From: Sanguinoderma infundibulare
Taxonomy: Eukaryota; Basidiomycota; Agaricomycetes; Polyporales; Polyporaceae
Reading direction: 5' to 3'
NCBI GenBank assembly: GCA_032821775.1
Contig: JAVLRN010000004.1
Location: forward strand, 2,666,001-2,730,000
Length of the DNA stretch: 64,000 nucleotides
Each line of letters starts with the position of its first letter. Positions within the stretch are counted from its first letter, which is position 1. A model generated the notes under the pieces. The model searched no databases. It saw nothing but the letters and a program-made list of their open reading frames with translations, and was not told the DNA's origin. Position numbers and translations under genes: made by a program. Below are positions 12,485 through 23,690 of the stretch, piece by piece.

Positions 12485-12835
12485 GTGGTCGCAAAGGAGT
12501 CATGCATGCTTCGCTGGATCATCAGCTGTCTCGATGGCAAGATCGATGTCAAAGGGACCTTGGATGGTGGCACACAGATCATCTTGATCTCTGAGGGCCT
12601 CTGCCACCACGTGGCACTCTCCTACGACCCGACTGTGCAGCTGTATATGCAATTGGTGAATGGGGCAGTCAACCTGTCACTAGGTATTGTTCACAATGTG
12701 CCTTTCCTTGTCAGCAGTATTATGCTCTACTTGCAGATGCACATCATTCACAACGTGCCCTATGACTTGTTACTTGGTTGCCCCTTTGATGTCCTGATGT
12801 GGAGCATCATCAAGAACTTCAATAATGAAGACTAG
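12485..12835 (+). pseudogene. Gypsy retropepsin-like protease domain
   Basis: One open 116-codon frame contains the retroviral-type aspartic protease pattern. A strand leads into LDGGTQIILIS, where the catalytic Asp would be in LDxG, and YDLLLGCPFDVL near the end corresponds to the second conserved hydrophobic-Gly block. It follows Gag and precedes RT, as expected for the family. The frame itself is unbroken, but it is isolated by stops on both sides. Confidence 0.8.
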
Positions 12836-13343
12836 ATGATCACACTCGAATGCCCAAACACACAACAAGTCATGATCATCCTGACATGACCGCGAGGACA
12901 GCTGACCTTTCAGTTTTGCATCGACACCAAGTGTGCCAAATCTGTTTGAAGACGGGTCACCTGATGGTGACTATGCCCTCATCATCGATGATACCCCAGG
13001 GGGCCCCATTATCTCTGCATATACCTGCATCGCTGATGACTCTATTCCAATTCCAGCTCTCTATTTATCAGCCTACAATGAACTACACGATTGCATGGCC
13101 ATCTATTTCTCAACTCATCTCACAAATACTAGCAAAAAACGTCACATGACAAGCACGACAACCCTGGTGACATCGCCAATGACTGCGACCTCAGACTCTT
13201 TCTCTCTTCTTGCATCTCCAGTTCCCCCTGTGTCTCCCTCTCTCAACATTGCTCTCTCTCTTTTATTTATGCACCCCTGTTCCTCCACTCCTTTCGTATT
13301 CTCCTTTCCAACCAAAAATGGTCATGGCTACTTCACACTGTGA

Positions 13344-15000
13344 TTGCAAGATACTCCCATGAATGTTTTTCTCACCACATGTGATCCCGTGATGAAGGGC
13401 CTCATCACCAAAAAGAAGTACAAGCCAGTCACGCACAAGGTGCACCCAGTCCTAGGCTCGTGCCCTGAACAGTTTCACATTGTGTGCAACATCACCAGCA
13501 ATCCACTCGTGAACATGTCAATTCTCCCTGACCATCCCCCCGACTTCATCCCGACCAGTCGCTACACCTGCGAACGCATGGAGGCCCTCGACAAGAAGCT
13601 GCGACCTGACTTCCTCTGGCCTGAGAAGTGCAAACTCCTCCACTACTTTATGTGCATTCACAATGCAATGTTCACATGGACTGACAAGGAGTGTGGCTGC
13701 TTCAAGCCTGAGTTCTTTCTGCCAGTCGACTTTCCGGTCATTCCACACATGCCCTGGGTCCAGAAGAACATTCCGATCCCGCTGGGTCTCTACAAGGAGG
13801 TCTGCAACATCATCAAGTGCAAAATCACCACTGACATGTATGAGCCATCAAATTCATCATATCGCAGTCGCTGGTTCTGTGTTGCGAAGAAGGACAGAAA
13901 GCCACACATCGTTCACAGTCTCAAGCTGCTCAACAAGGTCATGATCGTGCACTCAGATGTAACTCTGACTCCTGACTACCTCGCTGAGCAGTTTGGTGAG
14001 TGACCATGCAGCTTGATGTACGACCTCTACATCGGCTATGACGAGCGACTGATTGCAAAGTCATTGCACAACCTCATAACCTTCCAGACCCTATTCAGCG
14101 CATTGCGACACTGTACCCTTCCCATGGGGTGGTGCAACTCAGTGCTGATTTTTCATGATGATGTCACTTACATTTTGCAGCCCGAGATCCCAGAATGGAC
14201 AGTACTGTATATCGACAATGTCCCCAGCAAGGGACCAAAGTCTGACTATTGCGACTATGATGGCAACTACAAGACCATCCCACACAACCCCGGTATTTGT
14301 CGCTTCATCAAGGAGCACTTCGACAACCAGAATCGCATCATCATGCGCATGGGCTACGCCAGTGGCACCTACTCTGGGCTGAAGTCAATGCCCATTGACA
14401 TTGAGAACCTCATTATCGGCCAGCAATGTACACTGATTAGGTGACAACCCGAACAGTCGCACATTGCTCTCATCATCAACTGGAGGCCATGCAGGAACAT
14501 ATCAGAGATTCACACTTTTATAGGCACGGTCAGCATCCTGTGACTCTTCATCCAGAACTTCACCAAGTGTGCCTGGCCACTCATGAAGCTTACGCGAAAG
14601 GACATCCCCTTCGAGTTCAGCAATGAGCAGCTTCACATGCAAGAGGACCTCAAGAAGGTGGTCATTGAGTTGCCAGCACTCCACATGATCAACTATGAGT
14701 CGGACACAGCCGTCATCCTTGCCATTGACACCTCCTACATCACAGTCAGCTTCCATCTGTGCCAGTGTGACAAGGATGACCCTCACAAGTAGTACTACAG
14801 TCACTTTAGCTCAATAATGTTTAATGACAGGGAGGCGTGATTCTTGCAACTGAAGCTTGAGATCTATGGCCTCTATTGCACCTTCAAAATCTACTTGATT
14901 GGCATTTGCAACCTCATCATCGAGGTGGACACACAATACATTCAGGGCATGCTCCAGAACCCTGACATTTCTCTGAGCATGAGCATTAACTGTTAGATTG
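13344..15000 (+). pseudogene. pol: Gypsy reverse transcriptase / RNase H, inactive
   Basis: A first 219-codon frame (13344-14003) carries the RT N-terminal part, including SRWFCVAKKDRKPHIVHSL. After a TGA the 14013-14444 frame has TLPMGWCNSV and the polymerase motif region YIDNVPSKGP. The catalytic YxDD box has become YIDN, which alone predicts loss of activity. The thumb/connection and RNase H parts follow (14583-15000, with VILAIDTSYITVSFHL). Stops are again mostly TGA. Confidence 0.85.
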
Positions 15001-16737
15001 TCACGATATTGACGTTCCACTTCACTCTAGTGCATGTCCCTGAAACATCGCATGGACCCAATGGCCTGTCACAGCAACCGCCACAACCAGGCGATGAGCC
15101 CCATGACGATGACAATGGCTTTGAGGACTGGATCAACAAAGTCCATAGCTTTCTGCACCAGATGCTGTCAATGCGACTGCGACAATGTGCCTCTCCCCTG
15201 CAACTGTTCATGATCGCGTCTCTGACCAGGGATGGTCGGGATTTCAGTGAGGGGGAGGGACCGACCAACCAGGAGCTGACAAGTGACAACGCAACCATGA
15301 CAAGTGACATCCCAACTTCCAACATCATGCAACGAGTGAACAAGTGACTCAACAAGGTCAAGAGGTGGCTCTGCAACCTCCAACAGCCAAGCGACATCTC
15401 TGACAAGGCGTACCTGCAGTTCATCAAGTACTGCCAGCAGCACTTCATCAACAGTGACCAACTGTGGCAGAAGGACTCACATGGTGCACACAAGCTCGTG
15501 GTCAGCCTTGGCCAGCAACTGGTGATCCTCTGACAGATGCACAATGACATCAGGCATCATGGCAATTACGTGACATTGCAGTTCATTGTGGAGTGATTCT
15601 GGTGGCCATCCCTTCACGAGGACATCACTTGGTACGTTCGCACTTGCCATATCTGCCAGACGAGACAGATGCAACAGGTCCTTATACTGCCAATGGTCAC
15701 AACACCCATGCCGTTGTTTGTGCGAGTCCACATTGACACCATGCACATGCCTGCCTCCGGTGGCTTCAAGTACATCATCTAGGTGTGCTGCGTGATCTTG
15801 CACTACCCAGAGTGGCACATGCTCTGTGTCGAGACTGAGAAGACCCTTGGCAACTGGCTGTTCCAAGATGTGATCTGTCACTGGGGCAGCCTTGCGGAGA
15901 TCATCACTGACAATGGTGCAGCTTTCATCAAAGCAGCTGGCTACCTCGCATGCAAGTATCACCTCTGACACATCCAAATCAGTGGCTACAACTCGTGGGT
16001 GAACAGCATTGTTGAGTGATCCCACTTCGATGTGTGACAGGTTCTGTTCAAGGCCACCAACGGTGATGAGATGAAGTGGTCGCAAGTCACTCACTTCACC
16101 TTCTGGGCGGAAAGAGTAACTATGCGATGTCACATGGGCTGCTCACCATACTTCACTGCTACAGGTTGTCATCTGATCCTGCCATTCAACATTGGTGAAG
16201 TGACCTACCTGCTTCCACCTCCCAGTTCGATCCTGTCAATGACTGACCTCATCGCGCAGCGTGTGATCATGCTCCAGAAGTGGCAAGACCAGATTGCCGA
16301 CCTCCAGTTCAATGTCTACTGAGTGTGACTTCGAGCAGCATACAAGTTCAAGTACGACCACACAATGACCATCTGCGACTTTGACTTCAAATGCGGCGAC
16401 CTTGTCCTCCTCTGACACATGCAGATTGAGAAGGCCCTCAACTGCAAGATGCGACTGCAATACCTCGGGCTGCTTGTTGTTCTCACCCACAATCATGAGG
16501 GAGTGTACATCATCTGTGAACTCGACAGAACAGCATTCCACCAACCAGTCGTGGCCTTCTGACTCCTCCCTTACCTCATGTGACAGTCGATTGACATCTC
16601 CGATGAGCTCCTTGACATCTCGCAGAAGCAGTTCGATGAGATGAAGAATGCTGATGATGCAGGTGTCGAAGACGACCATGCGACTAGTGATGTGACACCG
16701 CCGGATGGTAGTGATGAGATGGGTGACATGGACTAGT
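15001..16737 (+). pseudogene. Gypsy integrase, broken by stops
   Basis: An H2C2-type zinc-binding region is visible (HNDIRHHG, then CHICQTRQ, about 15540-15670). The catalytic core follows, with Asp in HIDTMHMP (about 15732) and Asp in ITDNGAAF (about 15905). The third acidic residue lies in SIVE (about 16010), immediately before a TGA. The C-terminal part runs to a TAG at about 16735. At least seven in-frame stops, chiefly TGA for CGA, interrupt it. Confidence 0.85.
15240..15258 (+). promoter_or_regulatory. Internal copy of the polypurine tract
   Basis: The 19-base phrase gatttcagtgagggggagg matches the tract adjoining the 3' LTR (19879-19897) at 18 of 19 positions. It lies between the RNase H and integrase regions, a place where some reverse-transcribing elements have a second plus-strand primer. 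Function is inferred only from the match. Confidence 0.4.
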
Positions 16738-17252
16738 CGAGCTGAGTATCTGTTTCCGTTAGTTATCCACTTCCATATCTTTCATATCGCGCCCTTTCAA
16801 TCACTTGCATACCCCATTCCCCCTTTTTCCATAGTCTCTCTTTTATATTTGCATCTTGGATGCACCTTTGCAACTGATTTTTCATTGCAACAAAGTTGCA
16901 ATGGCAAGGGTTTTCTGGTGATGAAGGACATCACGCTGAGCCTTTCCCTCAGGAAATATTTTCTTGTTGATCACTCATGTTATGGTGGGACAAGGTTGTA
17001 TTATTGATGACATTGTACACTATAGGAGACAGCGAACAGTGACTGTGACTGTGATACTGCGATGGTGATACTGCGACTACTGCGACTGTGATGACTGCAA
17101 TAAGAAAAGGATGAGAGTGACAAAAAAACACAGCAGCGACGAGGTGACCAAGCGATGAGCACTACTACATACACATACAAGTCCAAGATAGAAAGCTGCA
17201 AGAAATTCAGTACCAAGAAAAAGAATGCGATCACAGTGCGATCAGACTCGAC
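16738..17252. other. Spacer between integrase and the antisense gene
   Basis: Non-coding in both directions as far as I can see. It contains pyrimidine-rich stretches and a cluster of gtgactgtgac/gcgactactgcgac repeats at about 17037-17100. It would hold the 3' ends of the two convergent transcription units of the element. Confidence 0.5.
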
Positions 17253-19547
17253 CTACTTGTCCCCTTCACCATCCAACTCATCCTCCTGACCCTCTGATGG
17301 CTCAGCAACTGGAGCATCCACAACAGGCTCCTTCATGACAGGCTCAGCCACAATGGGCTCAGCTGCAATGGGCTTCTGCATAATGGGCTCCTGCGCAACT
17401 GGCTCCTGTGCAATTGGCACCACCGCGATCAGTGTCTGCACAACCTGCTTCCACTCGTCACCTAATGGGACATACAATGAGTCATCATCATTGTCATTGC
17501 TGCCCTGCCCACCCAGCTCACAGTTGTCGCCAGTGTGCTTATGGTCCTCTGAGGCCCAGTCCATCCCAGTCACAATCATCTCCAGCTCATGCAAGTGCTG
17601 CTGGAGCTCCAACAGCACCTCAATGCAACCAGCAATGAAGGCAGACTCCATGCAGAGCAAGTGGATGTATGTCTGCTGGTCCTCAGAGAACCTGGCCCCA
17701 GTGAGGTCGTCAATGCCCAGACCCACAGTTGTGCCGCCCAGGCCGGGGATGCACTGGTTGGTGGTAATGGCAAGCATCAGGAACCCTTTGCCAGCAAGCC
17801 ACTCATGGAGGCACATAGTCGGCGACAGGATGCAGAAGCCCATGGAGTAGGGCAGCTGGTAGGGATGCATGGGAATTTGCCCTGCCAGGTGCGACGAAGG
17901 GCCCACGACAGGTGAAGTGACGCCAAAGAGGCGCCAAGTGGAGGGACTGGCGATGGGGAGAGGGGACTCAGTGACACAATGTGATGAGGGACCGGCGACA
18001 GGTGGAGGGACTGTGGCAGCAGCACGATGAGGGGAAGAAACTGCCAGAGCGGCAGGAGGAGGCTCAGTGGGGGCCGCGATGGGCTTCTTGGCCCTCCACA
18101 GTTTGAAAGCCTTGGGGGCATCAGCGACCTTGGTGACTGGAGCAGCCTGGGGGGCCTTGGCAACCCGGGGACCACCAGACCCTGGGGGTGTGACTGCAAT
18201 AACAATGCCATTGCAGTTGACCTCCCACCCCTTGGACAGGCCCTGCTCAATGATGTGAGCAGAGGGGTGGATGGCAATACCATCTGAAATGAGATCAGCG
18301 ATGATGATGCAGGAAGAGCAATGAGGCAACTTACCATGCTGGCAGCCTGAGTCGTTAAACCAGTCGCCATAGGACTGGTCACTGAAGTAGCAGCCCTTCT
18401 TGTCATTCTTACACTTCTCACAGTGACCAGACCCCCAAGGGAGGAAGCACTCGATTTTGGTGTAGCCCAAGCAGTGATTGCACTGTGACAGTGATCAGTC
18501 GCTATAAAGGTGGGCGGCAAAATGGAAGTACTTACCACAGGCAAGCTCAAGTCGGGGCAAGGGGGCAGCAGTGGTCGGGGCTGGGTGTCAGCCACTGACT
18601 TTCTCTTCCCCAGTTCGATCTTCAGGGTCTCTGGGCGACGTGGCTCTTCTGATGATGACCCAACTATGATGGGGTCAGGTCGTGCCTTCTTGGGAGGTGC
18701 AGCCTTCTCACCGGCGACCTCGCCCGACTCCACCGAGCTGCAGTCGGCGACCACCCTCTTGCAACAGGGGCAGGGGCAGGCTTTGGCAGGTGGTGCCTCA
18801 GTTGTGGGCAACCCGCGAGGTGGGTCGGCCACAGTGATGACAGCACGTGACATGGATGATGCAGTCATGGTCACACCAGGGGCATCCAGAGGAGCAGTGA
18901 GGGCAGCAGAGATGGTGGTGGAGGAGGGTTGTGAAGATGGGGGGACAGTGACAGGGGCAGCAGCAGTGGCAGAGTGTTGCAATGTTGGTCATGATGTCAC
19001 GACAGTGAAGTGCAGGAGTGAAGGAGGGGGGGGGGCAGTGCTGGTGAGGATGTCAGGCATTGGAGGGAGTGCGGCCTGGTGGGTGGCCTTTTTGGTCATG
19101 CGTTCGCATACCTTAGCCATCACATTGACCTTCTGGGTGACACGTTGAGCATCAGCAACTTGCCGGGCAGCCAGGTGCAGATACCCCTCTCAGAGGATCA
19201 GGCTGAGCCAGGACGGCCATGTGTGCATGACTGAGCTGAACCAGTCAGCGAATAACATAATGACACAGTCAGCGATGGCCACGACTGTGTCGGCATCTGC
19301 TCCTGCACCAAGCCAGGCATCCTGTGACAAGGAAACAGATTCAGCCTGAACAAGAGGGTCGCAGTGACAAACAATGTACCAGGTTATCTGATGCATTCTG
19401 GAGCCCCGCCTCATAGTCATCGTCAGTCTCCGGGAGGCTCCTGTCCAGGTAGTTAAGAAGGATGTCAAGGTTGGCTTTTGCACCATCACATGCGACCTGG
19501 GTGGTCTCATCGCCAGTGGCATGGGACTTGCCTTTAGTGTCGGACAT
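17253..19547 (-). pseudogene. Antisense accessory gene of the gypsy element, C6 zinc-cluster-like protein
   Basis: The gene lies inside the element but runs opposite to gag-pol. Model: ATG at 19547, exons 19547-19380, 19321-18536 and 18482-17253, with GT-AG introns of 58 and 53 nt joined in frame; a further in-frame 51-nt intron probably lies at about 18286-18336. The third exon starts with CNHCLGYTKIEC, followed eight residues later by CEKC and six later by Cys. This gives C-x2-C-x7-C-x8-C-x2-C-x6-C, close to the fungal Zn2Cys6 cluster. A CPCPCC...C group lies before it in exon 2. The C-terminal half has a long Ala/Pro-rich linker, a helical region (LLCMESAFIAGCIEVLLELQQHL) and EP(V/I)-type repeats. 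Exon 2 holds two TGA codons (19190-19192 and 18989-18991) where CGA would fit. A DNA-binding regulator is an inference from the motif alone. Confidence 0.65.
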
Positions 19548-19897
19548 AGGAGGTGATGGGGTGAGGAGAAGGAAGAGAGAGGGGTGATGTTGAAGGAAGG
19601 CGTGGACGAAGACCCACCGAGTGATGGCCTTTATGTGATGCATAATGGTGGCACCAGCATCTCAGACCTTACCCTCATTGCATGTCTGGAGTTGTGGGAT
19701 CACCAGTTCAGGATGCCCTTTTGTCGTGCAACAGGTCGAGGGATTGCCATTTTCATCAAGAAGTGTAAGAAGCATGTCCAGGGCAGATCGCCATCTGTCA
19801 AACGATCAAGAAGAGATGGTTGCACAGCGATGGCACCTCTGGCATGAAGGTCTCTTCATGATGACTGAAGATGGTCTAGATTCCAGTGAGGGGGAGG
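19548..19897. other. Promoter side of the antisense gene, with polypurine tract
   Basis: A non-coding stretch between the start of the antisense gene and the 3' LTR. It would contain that gene's promoter. Its last bases, ccagtgagggggagg (to 19897), form the polypurine tract that primes plus-strand synthesis in LTR elements. Confidence 0.65.
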
Positions 19898-20866
19898 TGA
19901 TGTGCACCCGATGCTTCCGACCATGGAAACTGATGTGACTTCCCCATTCGGATGACCAGGGTGACTTGACTGACTTTTTGGCCATTGCCAGTTCACTGGC
20001 ATCTTTGGTTACATGACTTGGACACATGTGGGGGCAGTCCGGTCTGCTGGCCGGGTGCGGTACTACCACAAGCCAAAGAAGCCAGGCACGTGTGATGATG
20101 CTGCACCAAGGCTAGACCATCGAAGATACTGATCATACTCGGCCATCGCTGGTGTTGCAACTCAGCCCATCCTCGACTGATCCCACAGTTGCACGGCAGT
20201 GGGCCACAAGTTAAGTCACTTGGTTGCTTTCTCTGTCATGTCATGTGACTGGTTGCAGACTGTCCCTCACGAAAGATTACTTATGTGACAGGTACAGGTC
20301 ATGATGGCCAGAAGCTGATGAGTCACACGACTGTGCGACAGCGATCATGACCCACCAAGGCAAGCCGACTGTGGTTGTCCAATCCAATTGCGGTCGTGCA
20401 TCAGTTGCTGGAGTTCTGAAGGGTTTCTGATGCTAGTTTTATGATCGTGCATTGCTGTGAGGCAGTCTAGTCCATAGCAGTCATGTGTAGCTACCATTAC
20501 CGATGTACTTAACCCCTGTCACTGCCATTGGGGTAGACAATTTTGGATCCCCACCCTTTACCTCTCATTTCTCTGATGAGCAACTGCAATTTGACTTCAG
20601 CTTCAATCAGCCATCGCCTATGACTTGTGACAGCGACTTGTGACTGACTGACTTGCGACAGTGGCAGTGACTCGTTGTGCAACTTCCGCTGCGACTTTCG
20701 ACCTTTGACCTCACACACTCCTTTCCCCTTTCTTGGCACTGTTATGATTGCAGCCAAAGGGAACCCAAGACTGTACTTGCCCCTGACACTGGTGATGTCA
20801 CTCCGACCTCACCTCTCTCAGCCCTCAGTCATCTCGACTGTACACAGGCCCTGGGATAGTGTATCA
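19898..20866 (+). repeat. 3' LTR of the gypsy element
   Basis: A 969-bp copy of the repeat at 8602-9570 with the same TG...CA ends. It carries many C/T and G/A differences, most at positions that are CG in one of the two copies. Confidence 0.92.
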
Positions 20867-21157
20867 GTATATGTACATGAGATATTCGGTGGACAAATAG
20901 GTGGACAAATATGGTATAGGGTGACAGGCCCCCGAGGCTTGGGATGCACTTGTCCTCCACCGTGGGAGGGAGAGCCAGGCAAAAGATGGGAGGCAGAGGA
21001 TGAGGTGAATAATGTACTTGTACTGGGAGCCGTCCATCCGTTGATGTGGTGTGAGCTTAGTTCACTGAGAGGCAGCAGGCAGAGTGAGGGTTTGATGTCA
21101 TCCCTCTGTAAGTTGGATTGTGGACTGGGCAGGAAGGGGGCGGGAGTGAATACTCAC
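20867..21157. other. Right flank of the gypsy element, nothing recognised
   Basis: CpG-poor sequence with no convincing reading frame. A possible terminal exon of the Got1-like relic on the minus strand may extend into it. Confidence 0.4.
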
Positions 21158-21545
21158 CTCCCAGATATAAGGCAAGCTCAATATTTGGTCAATGATCAGT
21201 AGCTGGCGCAGGAATGTCAGAATCACTGGGAAGAAGTCCTTGCAGGCATGCAGTGCAGTGTTAGCCTCAGCATGATGTGCAGGGTGGGTGTCATGGTCAT
21301 GGGGTTGTAAGAAGCATGGCAGATAAGAGATGGGGTGAGGTGACACAGGAGGGAGGGCATGCATCGGAAGAGGTTCAAGAACCCAAAGGTCTCGACAATG
21401 ACTTCAATGGAGGGCCACTTGAAGAACACAAGCAGGATGCTGCCAATAAAACACAGCATGCCACAAAGCTTTTGTCTCCTTGCGAAGAAGTAGAATGTCT
21501 TTGTGAGGGCCCAATGATGAGCATCAAACCTGATAGAAAAAGGAT
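21158..21545 (-). pseudogene. Got1/Sft2-like Golgi transport protein relic
   Basis: Two exon-like pieces read as the C-terminal two thirds of a Got1-type four-helix Golgi membrane protein. The first (21545-21366) gives ILFLSGLMLIIGP and, after a frame change, KTFYFFARRQKLCG and ILLVFFKWP...VETFGFLNLF. The second (21238-21158) gives DFFPVILTFLRQLLIIDQIL, then SLPYIWE, ending at a good GT donor. The splice donor expected after FLNLF is missing (the sequence reads cgatgc). The frame shift lies after LIIGP and no convincing first exon is found upstream. Got1 acts in ER-Golgi vesicle traffic. This copy looks dead and probably reflects an old gene copy or fragment caught in the repeat block. Confidence 0.65.
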
Positions 21546-22386
21546 CTGTGATGTGTATTGCATTTCAGGGTGGGGAGTCATGGACGTTCAGATCAAAATA
21601 GAGAACACATGACATGCGTGGGATGGGCATGGCAGTGCATGTGGGCATTGAGAGTCAGCATAAGGAGGGAGGAAATGAGATGGATGAGGATGAGGGGAAG
21701 CAATGCATTAGGATGAGGTCAAGATGAGTCTGGGGGCAAGGGATCGCCACTATCAGGTGTGACTATACCTTTCCCTGCACTGTTGGACCTGCATTGTCTG
21801 TTGGCCATGGTGCTTGCTTGGGTCCCAGGCTCTAAAGGTGTCTCAAACAGCAGTGGGATGAGGGGGAGTCCATGCAGGAGTGATAAAGGTGGAAGCTTAC
21901 CTAGTTGGGAGGGTGAGACCCTCTCACTGGAGACGGTGAATTTTCACACCAAAGGTGTTCTAGATGGTGAGGCAACCACTTGGCACTGGGCATCGCATCT
22001 GGGTGGGTGGATGACTGACAAGGATGGTTTGCAGAGGGGCAAGATGCTAGAGACAGGGACCTGCTCAAAAGAGTGGTTAGCGTAGTATCCACACTTGTCC
22101 TCGTCATCTCCACCTAGGGAGACAGCATCCTTCACATCTTCTGCATCATCGGCACCACCAGTGTAGGCTGATGGGGGAGGGAGCTGCTGCTTGTCATCGC
22201 CGTTGTTGCAGTTGAGGCATTTGCTGTCATCATTGACCATGCTGAAGGAAATGTCAAAGGCGATGGTGGGAGATGGCCATGTGAATGAGGTGATGTGGCG
22301 ATGTGGTGACATGGTGAGAGGAGTTGAAGTGTCAGACACTGTATTGGCGCTAGGTGGAGCCCCATCCCAGCATCTAACACTTCAAC
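21546..22386. other. Decayed sequence with unrecognised fragments
   Basis: A minus-strand fragment around 22095-22330 has coding character (it contains DDSKCLNCNNGDDK and a GGDDEDKCGYYANHS stretch). It could be an exon of the ORF that follows upstream on the same strand. No family is recognised. Confidence 0.3.
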
Positions 22387-23090
22387 TTATCTCACCACAT
22401 TGCTGCTCGACACGATAATTGTATCCTTCTGCACATTGAACTTGGTTCGCAATATGCTCTCCACAAACTCCTTGTGCATGTCCTCAGGCAAGTGTGACTC
22501 CTGGAGTGCTGCTGGGTAAATGAGCACCAGCTCCATCACGCCCTTCACCTGCTCCTTCAACTGCCCCTCTGCCTCCTCCTTGGCCTTCCCATCTCCCTCC
22601 TCTGCTGCCCCATCTGGCAACCCATTTGCATCCGCACCTACATCCACACCTGCATCTTCATCCAGGCCTGTGCCTGCCCCTGTGTTCTTGTCCACATGAG
22701 TGCTCGTCTTTGCCTCCTGCACCTCCTCCTGCCACTTCTGCCACACCTTGTGCATTCTCACCTCCTTCTCGCCTTCGGCCGGCTTCATCAGTGGAGGAGG
22801 AGGTGGCGTGTAGATGACAAACTGGTCCAGTGCCTCACACTCTAGCATATTCTTCAGTGTGGGCTTGGAGAAGGGGATGAGGTATGTGGTGAGTTTGTAG
22901 GGATTGCATGCGTAGTTGGCATCACTGTAGGTCTGTGCCATGGTCTTCTGAGTCAGATATGGGGGTAAGACATGGACTCGAGTGTGCTTGAGTTGTGGAT
23001 CGGGCATGGACTCGGGCTGGGGTTTGTCGTTCAGGTACATGTTATGTCTTCGGAGCCTCCCGCTCAGTCTGTTCTCATCCAAATCATCCC
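22387..23090 (-). pseudogene. Unrecognised 230-codon ORF, likely exon of a decayed gene
   Basis: An open minus-strand frame of about 230 codons ends at 22387. It contains YLTQKTMAQTYSDANYACNPYK, a PPPPPL linker, a charged WQKWQEEVQEAK segment, an Asp/Gly/Ala-rich acidic linker and a C-terminal helix-rich part. The frame opens just after a TGA (about 23109) where CGA would allow it to continue. No ATG or domain is diagnostic. It may be part of one gene with the piece at 22095-22330. Confidence 0.35.
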
Positions 23091-23690
23091 CAAATGGCAG
23101 CTCTTTGAGTATTTGTCAGGAGCACAGGCACAGTCAAGCAATGTCTCTGTACCCATCACTGTACTCCGAGCACCCATCTCAATGTCCATCAATGTCTCCC
23201 CACCTCACAGAGGATCATGTGGGTGCCAGCGGGATCCTTTGTGTGCGCAACATGATTCAGCTCCCTTCCATCAACAACTACACTTTTAATCACTTCATTT
23301 ACATGGTTGATGAACAGAGCTCAAAAAACTGGCATGTACAGTCCCTGGCACCCGGAGCATGTGTCCCTTGATGAGTGCATCGTATGTAGTGTACATTTGT
23401 TGTTGTCCCTACATAGTGTGGCTTCTAATGCTGTTCCTCGCTGTCATTCATGTTGTGAATAACACTGAATGTGATGTCAAAGCACCCAATTATACAGTAA
23501 GTTTCAATTGTGAAAATCAGTCTAAAGTGGTGCAAAAGTAGTACTAATTAGTACAACTGCTGTTCCTGTCCATCTGATAGTACATATTATTAATATTTTA
23601 AAGATCCCTCTGTGTGTTAGTGTAACATTAGATGTATTTAGTTCAAATTAGTTTAAATTAGTGCAAATTAGATGTTGTGGATGAGTTAGT
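23091..23690. other. AT-rich decayed sequence
   Basis: No reading frame is supported. From about 23530 it is strongly AT-rich with repeated aaattag(t/a) phrases (23640-23670), and the palindrome ggatgag...ctcatcc lies at about 23678-23700. Confidence 0.4.

Larger units (their letters stand above)
8602..20866 (+). mobile_element. Ty3/gypsy LTR retrotransposon, decayed but nearly full length
   Basis: Two direct repeats of exactly 969 bp, each starting TGATG and ending TATCA, bound an internal region holding gag, protease, reverse transcriptase/RNase H and integrase in Ty3/gypsy order on the + strand. A polypurine tract abuts the 3' LTR. After integrase there is a second gene on the opposite strand. 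The 5-bp flanks (catgt on the left, gtata on the right) do not match, so no target duplication is visible. The coding regions carry many TGA or TAG codons at positions where CGA or CAG fits. A 671-bp MITE is inserted near the 5' end. The element is therefore inactive, but its parts are still in order. Confidence 0.92.

Noticed and set aside
18510..19148. Long plus-strand frame opposite the antisense zinc-cluster gene
   Set aside because: It is the mirror of a GC-rich Ala/Pro-rich coding exon on the minus strand. Splice signals and Cys motifs support only the minus strand.
8597..20871. Five-base target duplication for the gypsy element
   Set aside because: The flanks catgt and gtata differ at most positions and are not explained by simple transitions, so no duplication is claimed.
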